Assembly: GCA_029560815.1 (NCBI GenBank)
Contig: JAKQKF010000058.1
Location: 1-52,848, forward strand
Source: a bacterium
GTDB taxonomy: Bacteria; KSB1; UBA2214
Reading direction: 5' to 3'
Length of the DNA stretch: 52,848 nucleotides
Positions within the stretch are counted from its first letter, which is position 1, and each line of letters begins with the position of its first letter. Below the pieces are notes generated by a model, which saw only the letters and a program-made list of their open reading frames with translations, had not been told where the DNA came from and did no database searches. A program made the position numbers and the translations under genes. Positions 7,641 through 15,588 of the stretch are shown in pieces.

Positions 7641-9143
7641 ATGATCACCTTTGCGCCGGTCGATATTGTTTTGATTCTTCTCTACTTCGCCGTCATACTC
7701 TGGATCGGCTTCCGTGTGAAAATTCCGCAGGGGGGAGCGCAGGAGGGAGCGAGTGGATGTAAAAAAGGGGGTGTGCAGCCGGTCGGGCGCGTGGACGCAG
7801 AGGGGAGGGCGCAAGATGCAGGCAGGCCTGAGGATGCGGGAAGCGGGGCCGCCGATTTTCTCCTCGCCGGGCGCACCCTCACCCTGCCGATGTTTGTCGC
7901 CACCCTGGTTTCTACCTGGTACGGGGGCATCCTCGGCACCGGCGAGTTCTCCTACACCTACGGCGTCGCCAGCTGGGTGATGTTCGGGGCGCCCTATTAC
8001 ATCTTCGCTTTGATCTTTGCTTTTTTTCTCGCCGGCCGGGTGCGCGCCACCGGGCTGGTCACCATCCCGGACAAGCTCGGCCGCCATTACGGCCAGCCGG
8101 CGGCCCTGCTTGGCGCCCTGCTGGTCTTTCTGCTGGTCACTCCGGCCCCCTATCTGCTCATGCTCGGGGTGCTGGCGCAGCTCATTTTCGGAGTGCCCCT
8201 GCCCCTGGCTCTCATCCTCACCGCTCTGGCGAGCCTGGTCTATCTCGCCAAGGGGGGATTTCGCTCCAATGTAGCGGTCAATCTGGCCGAATTCGTGCTC
8301 ATGTTTGCCGGTTTTATCCTCATCGTCGGCTTTGCCTTCTTCCGCTTCGGCGGCCTCTCCTTCCTCAAACCCAGCCTGCCGGCGGTCAATCTGACCTGGC
8401 ACGGCGGCAATTCACCCCAATATATCCTGGTCTGGTATTTCATCGGCCTCTGGACTCTGGTCGATCCCGGCTTTCACCAGCGCTGCGCCGCCGCCCGGGA
8501 CAGCGCCACCGCCCGGCGCGGCATCCTCGTCTCCATTCTCTTCTGGATGCTCTTCGATTTTCTCACCACCGCGACCGGCCTCTACGCCCGCGCCGTGCTG
8601 CCCGGACTGGAGAATCCGATCTTCGCCTATCCGCTTCTGGCCGAGCAGCTGCTGCCGGCGGCGGTCAAGGGACTCTTTTTCATCGGACTGCTCGCTACCG
8701 TGATGTCAACCCTGAGCAGCTACGCCTTTCTCGGGGGCATGACCATCGGCAACGACATCGCCGGCAGGATCCTGCGCATGCGGGGGAAGGAGGCGCGCGG
8801 GGCGGCCGAGCGCTGGAGCCGGATCGGTTTGCTCCTCGCCTCGATTTACGGAATCGTCCTCGCCATGACTTTGCCTTCGGTGGTGCGGATCTGGTATACG
8901 GTCGGCAGCGCCTGCATCCCCGGACTGCTGCTGCCGCTGATGGCCAGCTACTGGCCCGGGATTGCCCTGCGGCCGCCATTCGCCCTGGCCTCGATGCTGG
9001 GGGGATGGCTGGTGGCGATGGTCTGGATGGTGTGGGGGCTGGCCCATGGGGGAAATTACTGGTGGGGGATCGAGCCGATGTATCCGGGGCTGATGTTATC
9101 TTTTGTGATCGGAATGGCCGGCATCCGGCGGGTTCGCCCCTGA
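7641..9143 (+). CDS. Sodium:solute symporter family protein, probable thiamine inner-membrane permease
   Basis: The 500-residue membrane protein has about 12-13 hydrophobic segments and the SSF core pattern: FLLAGRTLTLPMFVATLVSTWYGG, then GTGEFSYTYG, and GLWTLVDPGFHQRCAAARD, the last being the well-kept SSF loop. It starts at ATG 7641 with GGAG upstream and 19 bases after the kinase stop. By position it is the cytoplasmic-membrane step of the thiamine operon. SSF proteins related to the pantothenate symporter PanF (ThiV) are known in some THI regulons, whereas Bacteroidetes operons usually use PnuT. An oddity is a hydrophilic Gly/Ala-rich insert at residues about 29-72 (7725-7856) between the first and second membrane segments. 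The 3' end overlaps the convergent radical SAM gene by 48 bases. Confidence 0.88.
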   Translation: MITFAPVDIVLILLYFAVILWIGFRVKIPQGGAQEGASGCKKGGVQPVGRVDAEGRAQDAGRPEDAGSGAADFLLAGRTLTLPMFVATLVSTWYGGILGTGEFSYTYGVASWVMFGAPYYIFALIFAFFLAGRVRATGLVTIPDKLGRHYGQPAALLGALLVFLLVTPAPYLLMLGVLAQLIFGVPLPLALILTALASLVYLAKGGFRSNVAVNLAEFVLMFAGFILIVGFAFFRFGGLSFLKPSLPAVNLTWHGGNSPQYILVWYFIGLWTLVDPGFHQRCAAARDSATARRGILVSILFWMLFDFLTTATGLYARAVLPGLENPIFAYPLLAEQLLPAAVKGLFFIGLLATVMSTLSSYAFLGGMTIGNDIAGRILRMRGKEARGAAERWSRIGLLLASIYGIVLAMTLPSVVRIWYTVGSACIPGLLLPLMASYWPGIALRPPFALASMLGGWLVAMVWMVWGLAHGGNYWWGIEPMYPGLMLSFVIGMAGIRRVRP

Positions 9144-10691
9144 GGTGCTTTCGATGCGCTGCATGCGCCCTTCGGGGATGACGGGCATTATGAGCCAGGT
9201 CTCCGACCTGCCCAAACGCTGCACCGGCAGGTACTCGGGTCGCTGCTCCCGCTTGCTGTGCAGATAGCGGGCGAAGAGGCGGGCGGCGCGCAGGGAGCGC
9301 AGCCCCTCGCGCGGGCTCTGCACGGCCTGCCACAGCTTCTGGATGAGGTAGCGGGGGCGGAGGTGGAAGCGCACGAAGGCGTGGTCGCAGAAATCGTCGA
9401 TCTCCCGGGGCGTCAGACCCGGCAGATTGAGGACGCAGCGCGGTGCACCGGCGCGGGTCAGCCAGTCCCTGAAGCTGGCGGTCGCCAGATAGCCTTTCTC
9501 CGTGTAAAAGCTCCAGGCCCCGGTGCCCGGGTAAGGCATGACCGGATAGAATTGGGCGCTGTCCGGCCTGATCCGGCAGGCCCACTTGAAGGCCTCGCGC
9601 ATGCTGCCGCGGCTCTCGCCGGGAAAGCCGACCAGGAAGCAGCCGTGAACGAGGATGCCGAGGCGGCGCGTCGCCGCCATGAAATCATGGATGCTCCGGT
9701 CGGTCTGGATTTTGCCCATCTTTTCGAGCAGGGAGTAGCGCATGGTGTCGAAGCCGACGGAACAGTTGTGCAGCCCGGCGGCCCTGAGGGATTCAAGGCT
9801 GCCCGGGTCGAGGGAGGCGCTGATGTTGGCGAAGATGGGGAGATCGACCTTGTGGACGCGGACGACCTCGCCGAGGCGGCGGGCGAAGGCTGTGTCGGCT
9901 CCGAAATTATCGTCCTCGAAATTGATCTGTCTGATCTCCTTCCACTCCTTCTGAATCCACTCCATCTCCTTGACGATGTTTTCGGCGGTGCGATGGCGGT
10001 AGCTGCCGCCCTGGGAGATCTGGGGATAGGCGCAGAAGAAGCAGTTGGAGGGGCAGCCGCGGCCGGCCATAATCTGGACGAAGGGGTGGGCGGAGAGGTT
10101 GAAGGAATAGAGTTCGGGCTCGAGGTACTCCTTGTAGATGGGCGAGACCATGGGCAGGCGATCGAGGTCCTGGTTGAGGGGGCGCAGGGGAGGGCGGCCC
10201 TCCCGGAGATGGGCGCGGGTGGCCAGGCCGGGAATGGTGTTGAGGTCGCCGCCCTGGTCGAGGGCATCGGCGAGGTCGGCTACGGTCTCTTCATATTCAC
10301 CGAGGGCGACATAGTCGACGGCCGAGGCGCGTTCAAAGGTCTGCCGCCAGAAAAAGGTAGCGTGGTGGCCAGTCATGCAGACGCGGGTGTGGCGCAGCGT
10401 CTCTCTGAGGGCCTGGGCGGTCTCGCAGTCGGCGTACCAGCTCGGGGTGGAGGAGTCGATCACGATCAGGGCGGGGTCGAACCGGACCGCCAGGGTGAGG
10501 AGGAGCTTCAGTTCCATTCCTTCGGCCGGGCAGTCGAAGAGATCGATGGTATGGCCGCGTTGTTTCAGCACGGCCGCGGCGAGGGCCAGCCAGTGGGGGT
10601 AGAAGAGGTTGCCCGATTTGGCCACGGCTGGCACGCGATGGCTGCGGCTGTAGCGGGGGAGAAAGGGCGGATTGAGGAGGAGTACGCGCAT
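9096..10691 (-). CDS. B12-binding-domain radical SAM protein
   Basis: The 531-residue protein starts at ATG 10691. Residues about 1-140 form a cobalamin-binding-like Rossmann domain (RVLLLNPPF, then PDALIVIDSS-type strand, and YVALGEYEETV), although no DxHxxG motif is present, as is common in the BchE/HpnJ-like group. The radical SAM cluster motif is GRGCPSNCFFC with Cys213, Cys217 and Cys220. Later features such as QINFEDDNFG, LHNCSVGFDTM and HGCFLVGFPGES are characteristic of the Elp3/B12 superfamily. These enzymes catalyse methylations or ring rearrangements on lipids, tetrapyrroles or natural products. The substrate is not evident. The C-terminal 100 residues are basic and extend past the TIM barrel. 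It is downstream of the YitT gene on the same strand, 63 bases apart, and overlaps the symporter gene tail-to-tail. Confidence 0.88.
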   Translation of the reverse strand: MRVLLLNPPFLPRYSRSHRVPAVAKSGNLFYPHWLALAAAVLKQRGHTIDLFDCPAEGMELKLLLTLAVRFDPALIVIDSSTPSWYADCETAQALRETLRHTRVCMTGHHATFFWRQTFERASAVDYVALGEYEETVADLADALDQGGDLNTIPGLATRAHLREGRPPLRPLNQDLDRLPMVSPIYKEYLEPELYSFNLSAHPFVQIMAGRGCPSNCFFCAYPQISQGGSYRHRTAENIVKEMEWIQKEWKEIRQINFEDDNFGADTAFARRLGEVVRVHKVDLPIFANISASLDPGSLESLRAAGLHNCSVGFDTMRYSLLEKMGKIQTDRSIHDFMAATRRLGILVHGCFLVGFPGESRGSMREAFKWACRIRPDSAQFYPVMPYPGTGAWSFYTEKGYLATASFRDWLTRAGAPRCVLNLPGLTPREIDDFCDHAFVRFHLRPRYLIQKLWQAVQSPREGLRSLRAARLFARYLHSKREQRPEYLPVQRLGRSETWLIMPVIPEGRMQRIESTSGANPPDAGHSDHKR

Positions 10692-10754
10692 ACCATTCCA
10701 GCTGAAATTATCCGTTCCTGTGGTTGAGGGCCCCGGCTTGCACCTCCGGTCCGC

Positions 10755-11708
10755 CTAGATGCGGCCGCGAAAGCCCTCGCCGAGCACCTCATGGACATTG
10801 TTGACGATGACAAAAGCCCGGGGATCGATCTCCTTGACCACTTCGATGAGGGTGCCGATCTCCTTGGGGCTGACGACAGTGTAGAGCACCTCGCGCGTCT
10901 CGTTGGTATAGACCCCGCGGGCGGGGACGGCCGTGGCGCCCCGGCCCATATCCTGGACGATATGGCGGGAAACCTCCTCCGGCCGGGAGGAGATGATCAT
11001 CACCGAACGGGCATAGTCAAAGCCGTCGATGATCACATCCACCAGGTGGCTGGAGACGAAAAGGAGGAAAAAGGCATAAAGGGTCAGGGTCAGGGCAGGC
11101 CGGTCGACCGAGAGATGGCGGTAGTGAATGACCAGACCGGCGAAGGTAATCACCAGGGAATCGACGATCATGAAGACCATGCCGGGCTTGAGGCCCCAGC
11201 GCTTTTGGCCGACGGCGGCGAGGACGTCAGAGCCCGCGGTGCTGCCGCGGAATTTGAAGATGATGCCCAGGCCGACCCCGAGCAGTACACTGCCGATGAG
11301 GATAAGGAAGAGAAAGTCGTTCTGGCGCAGGGCGACGATGGCCGGGTGTTCCTGAAGGCGCAGGCCTGAAAACAGGGGGAGTTGTCCGCGCAGCAGATCG
11401 ATGAAAAAAGAGTTGGCGGTAAAGCCGACGAAGGTGCGGGCGCCGAACTGCTTGCCCAGTTCCCGCACACCCCAGATATAGAGAGGGATATTGAAGACCC
11501 ACATCATCATGCCGACCGGGATCTTGTCTCCCGAGAGGTAGTGGAAGGCCATGGCGAGGCCGCTCACTCCGCCGGGGACCACCTTGGCATCGACGAGAAA
11601 GATGGCGATGCCGGAGGCCATGATGAAGGCGCCGATGATGATGGCGATATAATCACGCAGGAGATGCCTGCGGGAGATCGATTCGACGAGTTTTTTTGCT
11701 GCGGACAT
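10755..11708 (-). CDS. YitT family membrane protein with C-terminal DUF2179 domain
   Basis: The 317-residue protein starts at ATG 11708, with CAGGAAAG 6 bases upstream; the longer frame to 11819 runs through the promoter region. It has five to six transmembrane segments in residues about 20-215, with the family features ASGIAIFLVDAKVVPGGVSGLA, FKFRGSTAGSDVLA and SSHLVDVIIDGFDYAR. The soluble C-terminal DUF2179 domain spans about 235-315 (RSVMIISSRPEEVSRHIVQDMGRGATAVPARGVY, DPRAFVIVNNVHEVLGEGF). The family is widespread, and a transport role is suspected but not assigned. It is transcribed divergently from the quinone-oxidoreductase gene and probably together with the radical SAM gene downstream. 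Confidence 0.92.
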   Translation of the reverse strand: MSAAKKLVESISRRHLLRDYIAIIIGAFIMASGIAIFLVDAKVVPGGVSGLAMAFHYLSGDKIPVGMMMWVFNIPLYIWGVRELGKQFGARTFVGFTANSFFIDLLRGQLPLFSGLRLQEHPAIVALRQNDFLFLILIGSVLLGVGLGIIFKFRGSTAGSDVLAAVGQKRWGLKPGMVFMIVDSLVITFAGLVIHYRHLSVDRPALTLTLYAFFLLFVSSHLVDVIIDGFDYARSVMIISSRPEEVSRHIVQDMGRGATAVPARGVYTNETREVLYTVVSPKEIGTLIEVVKEIDPRAFVIVNNVHEVLGEGFRGRI

Positions 11709-11751
11709 TGGTGCTTTCCTGATGGTTGGGATTCGAGGGGAATGTTTGATA

Positions 11752-11780
11752 TTGCACAAGACCAAATTTACCATTATTTT
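11752..11780 (+). promoter_or_regulatory. Candidate promoter (TTGCAC-N17-TATTTT)
   Basis: TTGCAC at 11752-11757 and TATTTT at 11775-11780 are separated by 17 bases in an AT-rich island upstream of the oxidoreductase. A second possible -10, TATAAT at 11785-11790, lacks a -35 at the right distance. The TTG...TANNTT form recurs elsewhere in the window. Confidence 0.45.
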
Positions 11781-11831
11781 AGGATATAATCCAGCAGATT
11801 TTTGCCCTGTGGAGAGCATGGAGGAGAAAAA

Positions 11832-12800
11832 ATGATCGCCATTCGCATGAACAGCACCGGGGATTCATCGGTGCTGGCGCCCGAAGAGGCTGCCCTGCCC
11901 CAGCCCGTTGCGGGCGAGGTGCGGGTAAAACTGGCCGCTGCGGGGGTGAATTTCATTGATATTTACCATCGCACCGGCCTGTACAAGGTGCCCCTGCCCT
12001 ACACGCCGGGGCAGGAGGGGGCTGGCACGGTCGATGCCATCGGCCCCGGGGTCGAGGGTTTTCAGCATGGCGACCGGGTCGCCTGGGCGATGCACGCCGG
12101 CGGCTATGCCGAATATGCCGTCGTGCCCGCCTGGAAGCTGGTGCAGCTGCCGGCGGAAATCTCTTTCGGGCAGGGGGCCGCCGTCATGCTGCAGGGGATG
12201 ACCGCTCACTATCTCAGCCACGACACCTTTGTGCTGCAGCCCGGGGTGCACGCCCTGGTGCATGCCGCCGCCGGCGGGACCGGGCAGCTGCTGGTGCAGA
12301 TGGCGAGGCTGTGCGGAGCTCAGGTGGCGGCGGTGGTCTCGACGCCGGAAAAGGGTGAGATCGCCCGCGGCTGCGGAGCCGGGGAGGTTTTATATTCCGG
12401 CGATCCGGAGTGGCCGCAGCAGGCCCGCGCCTGGAGCGGGGGGCGCGGGGTGGATGTGGTCTACGATTCGGTGGGGGCGGCGACCTTCGAGGGCAGCCTG
12501 GCCGCCCTGCGTGTGCGCGGGATGCTGGTGCTCTTCGGCCAGGCGAGCGGGCCGGTGCCCCCCTTTGATCCCGGCCGTCTTGCCGCTGCGGGGTCGCTAT
12601 ACCTTACGCGTCCGGTGCTGGCCAGCTACGCCGCGTCCGCAGAGGAGGTGCAGCGGCGCAGCGGTGATCTCTTCGCCTGGATGGAGGCGGAGTGCCTGCG
12701 GGTGGTCATTGCGCGGGAATTCGCCCTCGCTGACGCGGCTGCGGCCCAGGATTTTCTCCACTCCCGCCGGGCCCTCGGCAAGGTGCTGCTCGTGCCCTGA
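11832..12800 (+). CDS. Zinc-free medium-chain dehydrogenase, NADPH:quinone oxidoreductase-like
   Basis: The 322-residue enzyme starts at ATG 11832 behind GGAGGAG. It matches the quinone oxidoreductase branch of the medium-chain dehydrogenase/reductase family: GVNFIDIYHRTGLYKVPLPYTPGQEGAGTV in the catalytic domain, GGYAEYAVVPAWKLVQLP, then the nucleotide-binding HAAAGGTGQLLVQMARLCGA (AxxGGxG) and a C-terminal LHSRRALGKVLL. The zinc-ligand cysteines and the structural-zinc lobe are missing, as expected for this branch. It probably reduces quinones or enones with NADPH in the cytoplasm. The closest comparison is QorA. It stands alone on the plus strand. The following gene begins 266 bases later behind its own promoter. 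Confidence 0.9.
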   Translation: MIAIRMNSTGDSSVLAPEEAALPQPVAGEVRVKLAAAGVNFIDIYHRTGLYKVPLPYTPGQEGAGTVDAIGPGVEGFQHGDRVAWAMHAGGYAEYAVVPAWKLVQLPAEISFGQGAAVMLQGMTAHYLSHDTFVLQPGVHALVHAAAGGTGQLLVQMARLCGAQVAAVVSTPEKGEIARGCGAGEVLYSGDPEWPQQARAWSGGRGVDVVYDSVGAATFEGSLAALRVRGMLVLFGQASGPVPPFDPGRLAAAGSLYLTRPVLASYAASAEEVQRRSGDLFAWMEAECLRVVIAREFALADAAAAQDFLHSRRALGKVLLVP

Positions 12801-12825
12801 GTTTTCCTCTCTTTTCCCTCACTTT

Positions 12826-12841
12826 TGGCATGCCCGTTGCA
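12826..12841 (+). promoter_or_regulatory. Candidate sigma-54 (-24/-12) promoter for the M6 protease
   Basis: The sequence TGGCATGCCCGTTGCA matches the sigma-54 consensus TGGCACG-N4-TTGCA with one difference, and the GG and GC elements are exactly 12 bases apart. It lies in an intergenic gap 225 bases upstream of the protease start. Transcription would begin near 12852. An NtrC-type activator with an intact GAFTDA motif is encoded at 34553-35929, so sigma-54 control is plausible in this genome. Confidence 0.6.
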
Positions 12842-12851
12842 TAGTACAGCA

Positions 12852-13066
12852 GTGCCGGGCGGCGCATTCCGGCCTGAAGAGAGCATTCAGACGAGTAAAA
12901 TCAATGACTTGGATCTCTTTCAGGCAGCCGGGATGCGGCGCTGCCGGGCTGCGGATGGGGCATAATGGCAACACATCGGCCCTCCGGCCGGTCGTTATGC
13001 AGGGTAAATGGGTAGCCGAGGCCACACCGGGTGAGGATGCAGTGGCGGAGAGGGTGGACGGGAGTG
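12852..13066 (+). other. Fold-rich 5' leader of the M6 protease mRNA
   Basis: Three stems can be drawn. Stem 1 is GCCTGAA-GAGA (12872-12882) with TCTC-T-TTCAGGC (12914-12925). Stem 2 is GGCAGC (12923-12928) with GCTGCC (12940-12945). Stem 3 is GCATAA (12960-12965) with TTATGC (12995-13000), enclosing CGGCC-CTCC-GGCCG. Stems 1 and 2 share bases 12923-12925 and cannot both form in full. I do not recognise a known riboswitch class. No good small reading frame is present. Confidence 0.4.
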
Positions 13067-15496
13067 ATGCGATGGAAGAGATGGTGGGCGGCCGTCTCCG
13101 TGTTGCTGATGGCAGCAGCGGGGACGGCCCGGTCGGCCTGGCTGGAGGATGTGCCTGTACTTCTGCGGCAGCCGGACGGACGCGAGGTCCAGTGCTACAT
13201 CACCGGTGACGAATATTTTAACTGGGTGCACGACGGCCTCGGCTTTCCGGTTCTCAAGGATTCCGGCAGCGGCTGGTATATCTACGGGGAGCGTGCGGGC
13301 GGCGGGCTGGCTGCGACGAACCACCGCGTCGGGGAGGTTGACCCGGTGCGTGCGGGGCTGGTGCCGGGCATCCCCCTGGTGCCGGAAGAGCTGGAACAGC
13401 TGCGGCGCGATTTTCAGGCCCCTGCCCTGCGCAAGGCGCCCGGCCTCGCCGGCGAGGCTGCGCCCAGCACCGGGATGATGCAGAATCTGGTCGTCTTCAT
13501 CCGCTGCAGTGATGATCCAGAATTCACCGGTCCGATTTCCACCTACACCTCCTCGTTCAACAGCTCCGAGCCCGGGTTCAACTCGGTCTATAACTATTTC
13601 CGCGAAATCTCCTATCAGCAGCTCGGGGTCGAATCCCATTTCTATCCCCCCTCCGGCAGCACGATCGTTTCCTATCGGGACAGCCATCCGCGCGCCTATT
13701 ACAAGCCCGTGGCCGATGATCCCCTCGGCTATGCGGATGCAACGGAGCGCGGTGCGCGCGAGCAGGCCCTGATCAGGAACGCCCTCGAGGCGGTCAAGGG
13801 GCAGATCCCGGCCGGGCTGAATCTGGATGGAGACGGAGACGGCCTCATCGACAACATGGTTTTCATCGTCCGGGGCAGCCCCTCGGCCTGGAACACTTTG
13901 CTCTGGCCGCACGCCTGGGCCCTCTACCAGTACGCGGTGAGCATCAACGGCAAGCGCGCCTATTCCTACAGTTTCACCCTCGAGAGCTTTGTCGGCAACG
14001 GCAGCACCCATGTACTCGTCCATGAGATGCTGCACACCATCGGTTTTCCCGACCTCTACCACTACAGCTATGACGGCCTCAATCCGGTGGGGGTGTGGGA
14101 TGTGATGGCCAGTCCGACGGCCCCGCCCCAGCACCCCGGCGCCTGGTGCAAGCACAAGTATGGCGGCTGGATCCCCGAACTCCCCCTTTTGACGGAAAAC
14201 GGCACCTACTCCCTGCAGCCACTGGCTATTGCGCAGGGCTGCGCCTGCCGCATCCCCTCCCCGGCGGATCCGGCGGGCGGCGAGTTTTTTGTCGTGGAGT
14301 ACCGGCGCCGATCCGGAAGTCTCTTCGATTCGGCCCTGCCCGCCGACGGTTTGCTCGTCTACCGCATCAATCAGAGCGATCCCCTTTGCTATGGCAACGG
14401 GGCGCAGCCTGATGAAGTTTATATTTTCCGCCCGGACGGCACTGCCTCCTTTGACGGCAATCTCTGGAACGCCCCCTTCAGTGCGGACGCCGGGCGCACC
14501 CTTTTCAATCAGGGCAGCAATCCGGCCCCCCTGCTCGCGGATGGCGCGCCCGGGGGCATCGATCTGTTTAATGTGGGTCCGGCCGGCTCCGCCATCACCT
14601 TTTCCCTTGCCCTCCTGCCTCCCGAGGCGCCCCTGCGGATGACCCCGGCCGAGGGCGAGGTGGATGTCCCCCTGAATGTGGTCTTTTCCTGGCAGGCGTC
14701 GGCGGGGGCTCATTCCTATCATCTGCAGCTGGCGGCCGACCCCGGTTTCACGCGCCTGCTCGCCGATCAGGAGGAGATCCCCCTGCTTTACTGGCCGGTG
14801 AACGAGCTGGAGTCCCGAACGGTCTATTACTGGCGCATCCGCGCCCTCAGCTCCGGCGGCGCAGGGGAGTGGTCCGGCGCCTGGCGCTTCACCACCCTCG
14901 AGGCCAACGACCTGCCGGTTGAGCTGCTCTCCTTTTCCGCCACAGCCCGGGCGGGGGGGATCGAGCTGGAGTGGGCGACCGCGACCGAGACCGAGAATTA
15001 CGGCTTTGAGATCGAAAGGCGCGAGGCGGGCCTCACGAGCGGCGAGTGGGATAAAATCGCTTTTGTCGAGGGCCATCACAGCAGCATGAGCCGGAAAAGT
15101 TACCGCTATCTCGACCCCGTCCAGAAGGAGGGGAGCTACGGCTACCGGCTCAAACAGATCGACCTTGACGGCACCTGGAGTTACCTGCCGGCGCGGGAGG
15201 CGAGTTGGGTCCAGCCCGGGCTTTTTGCCCTCGAGCAGAACTATCCCAATCCCTTCAATCCGGTCACGACCATCCGCTACAGGCTGGCGGAGGCGGGGGC
15301 GGTCTCGCTGGTGATCTTTAACAGCCGCGGCCAGGAGGTGCGGCGGCTGGTCGAGGGGATGCAGGGGCCGGGTGAATTTCAGGTGAAATGGGACGGCTGT
15401 GACGCCTTCGGCCAACCGGCGGCGGGCGGCCTCTATTTCTACCTGCTGCGCTGCGGCGATCAGCTTTTACGGCGATCCATGGCCCTGTTGCGCTAG
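13067..15496 (+). CDS. Secreted M6-family metalloprotease with type IX-type C-terminal sorting domain
   Basis: The 809-residue protein begins MRWKRWWAAVSVLLMAAAG, a signal peptide ending near SAW. ATG 13067 is chosen because it opens the signal peptide; GTG 13031 and ATG 13037 are alternatives. The zinc site HEMLHTIGFPD starts at His319 and gives the metzincin-like HExxHxxGxxD of the immune-inhibitor-A/M6 group. The order is propeptide-like region (about 30-130), catalytic domain (about 130-420), a beta-rich region with FN3-like strands (about 525-620, YYWRIRA), a second beta domain, and a last segment of about 85 residues beginning LEQNYPNPFNPVTTIRY and containing a GGLYFYLL strand. That tail is the Por/type IX secretion sorting signal seen across FCB bacteria. 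It should be exported through the outer membrane to degrade external protein. Two-component genes follow directly. Confidence 0.88.
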   Translation: MRWKRWWAAVSVLLMAAAGTARSAWLEDVPVLLRQPDGREVQCYITGDEYFNWVHDGLGFPVLKDSGSGWYIYGERAGGGLAATNHRVGEVDPVRAGLVPGIPLVPEELEQLRRDFQAPALRKAPGLAGEAAPSTGMMQNLVVFIRCSDDPEFTGPISTYTSSFNSSEPGFNSVYNYFREISYQQLGVESHFYPPSGSTIVSYRDSHPRAYYKPVADDPLGYADATERGAREQALIRNALEAVKGQIPAGLNLDGDGDGLIDNMVFIVRGSPSAWNTLLWPHAWALYQYAVSINGKRAYSYSFTLESFVGNGSTHVLVHEMLHTIGFPDLYHYSYDGLNPVGVWDVMASPTAPPQHPGAWCKHKYGGWIPELPLLTENGTYSLQPLAIAQGCACRIPSPADPAGGEFFVVEYRRRSGSLFDSALPADGLLVYRINQSDPLCYGNGAQPDEVYIFRPDGTASFDGNLWNAPFSADAGRTLFNQGSNPAPLLADGAPGGIDLFNVGPAGSAITFSLALLPPEAPLRMTPAEGEVDVPLNVVFSWQASAGAHSYHLQLAADPGFTRLLADQEEIPLLYWPVNELESRTVYYWRIRALSSGGAGEWSGAWRFTTLEANDLPVELLSFSATARAGGIELEWATATETENYGFEIERREAGLTSGEWDKIAFVEGHHSSMSRKSYRYLDPVQKEGSYGYRLKQIDLDGTWSYLPAREASWVQPGLFALEQNYPNPFNPVTTIRYRLAEAGAVSLVIFNSRGQEVRRLVEGMQGPGEFQVKWDGCDAFGQPAAGGLYFYLLRCGDQLLRRSMALLR

Positions 15497-15529
15497 GGCG
15501 CAGAATTCTTCTTGCAATTTATCTCCAAG

Positions 15530-15570
15530 ATGATGAAATTCAGAAAAAGAACCCCTTTGCATTTCATCAT
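15530..15570 (+). repeat. Inverted repeat upstream of the sensor kinase
   Basis: Perfect 10-bp arms ATGATGAAAT (15530-15539) and ATTTCATCAT (15561-15570) are separated by 21 bases. They sit in the 92-base gap between the protease stop and the kinase GTG. No T-run follows, so a terminator is unlikely. It could be a regulator site or an mRNA hairpin close to the kinase ribosome site. Confidence 0.6.
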
Positions 15571-15588
15571 TCAGGGAGGCGGGAGAAG

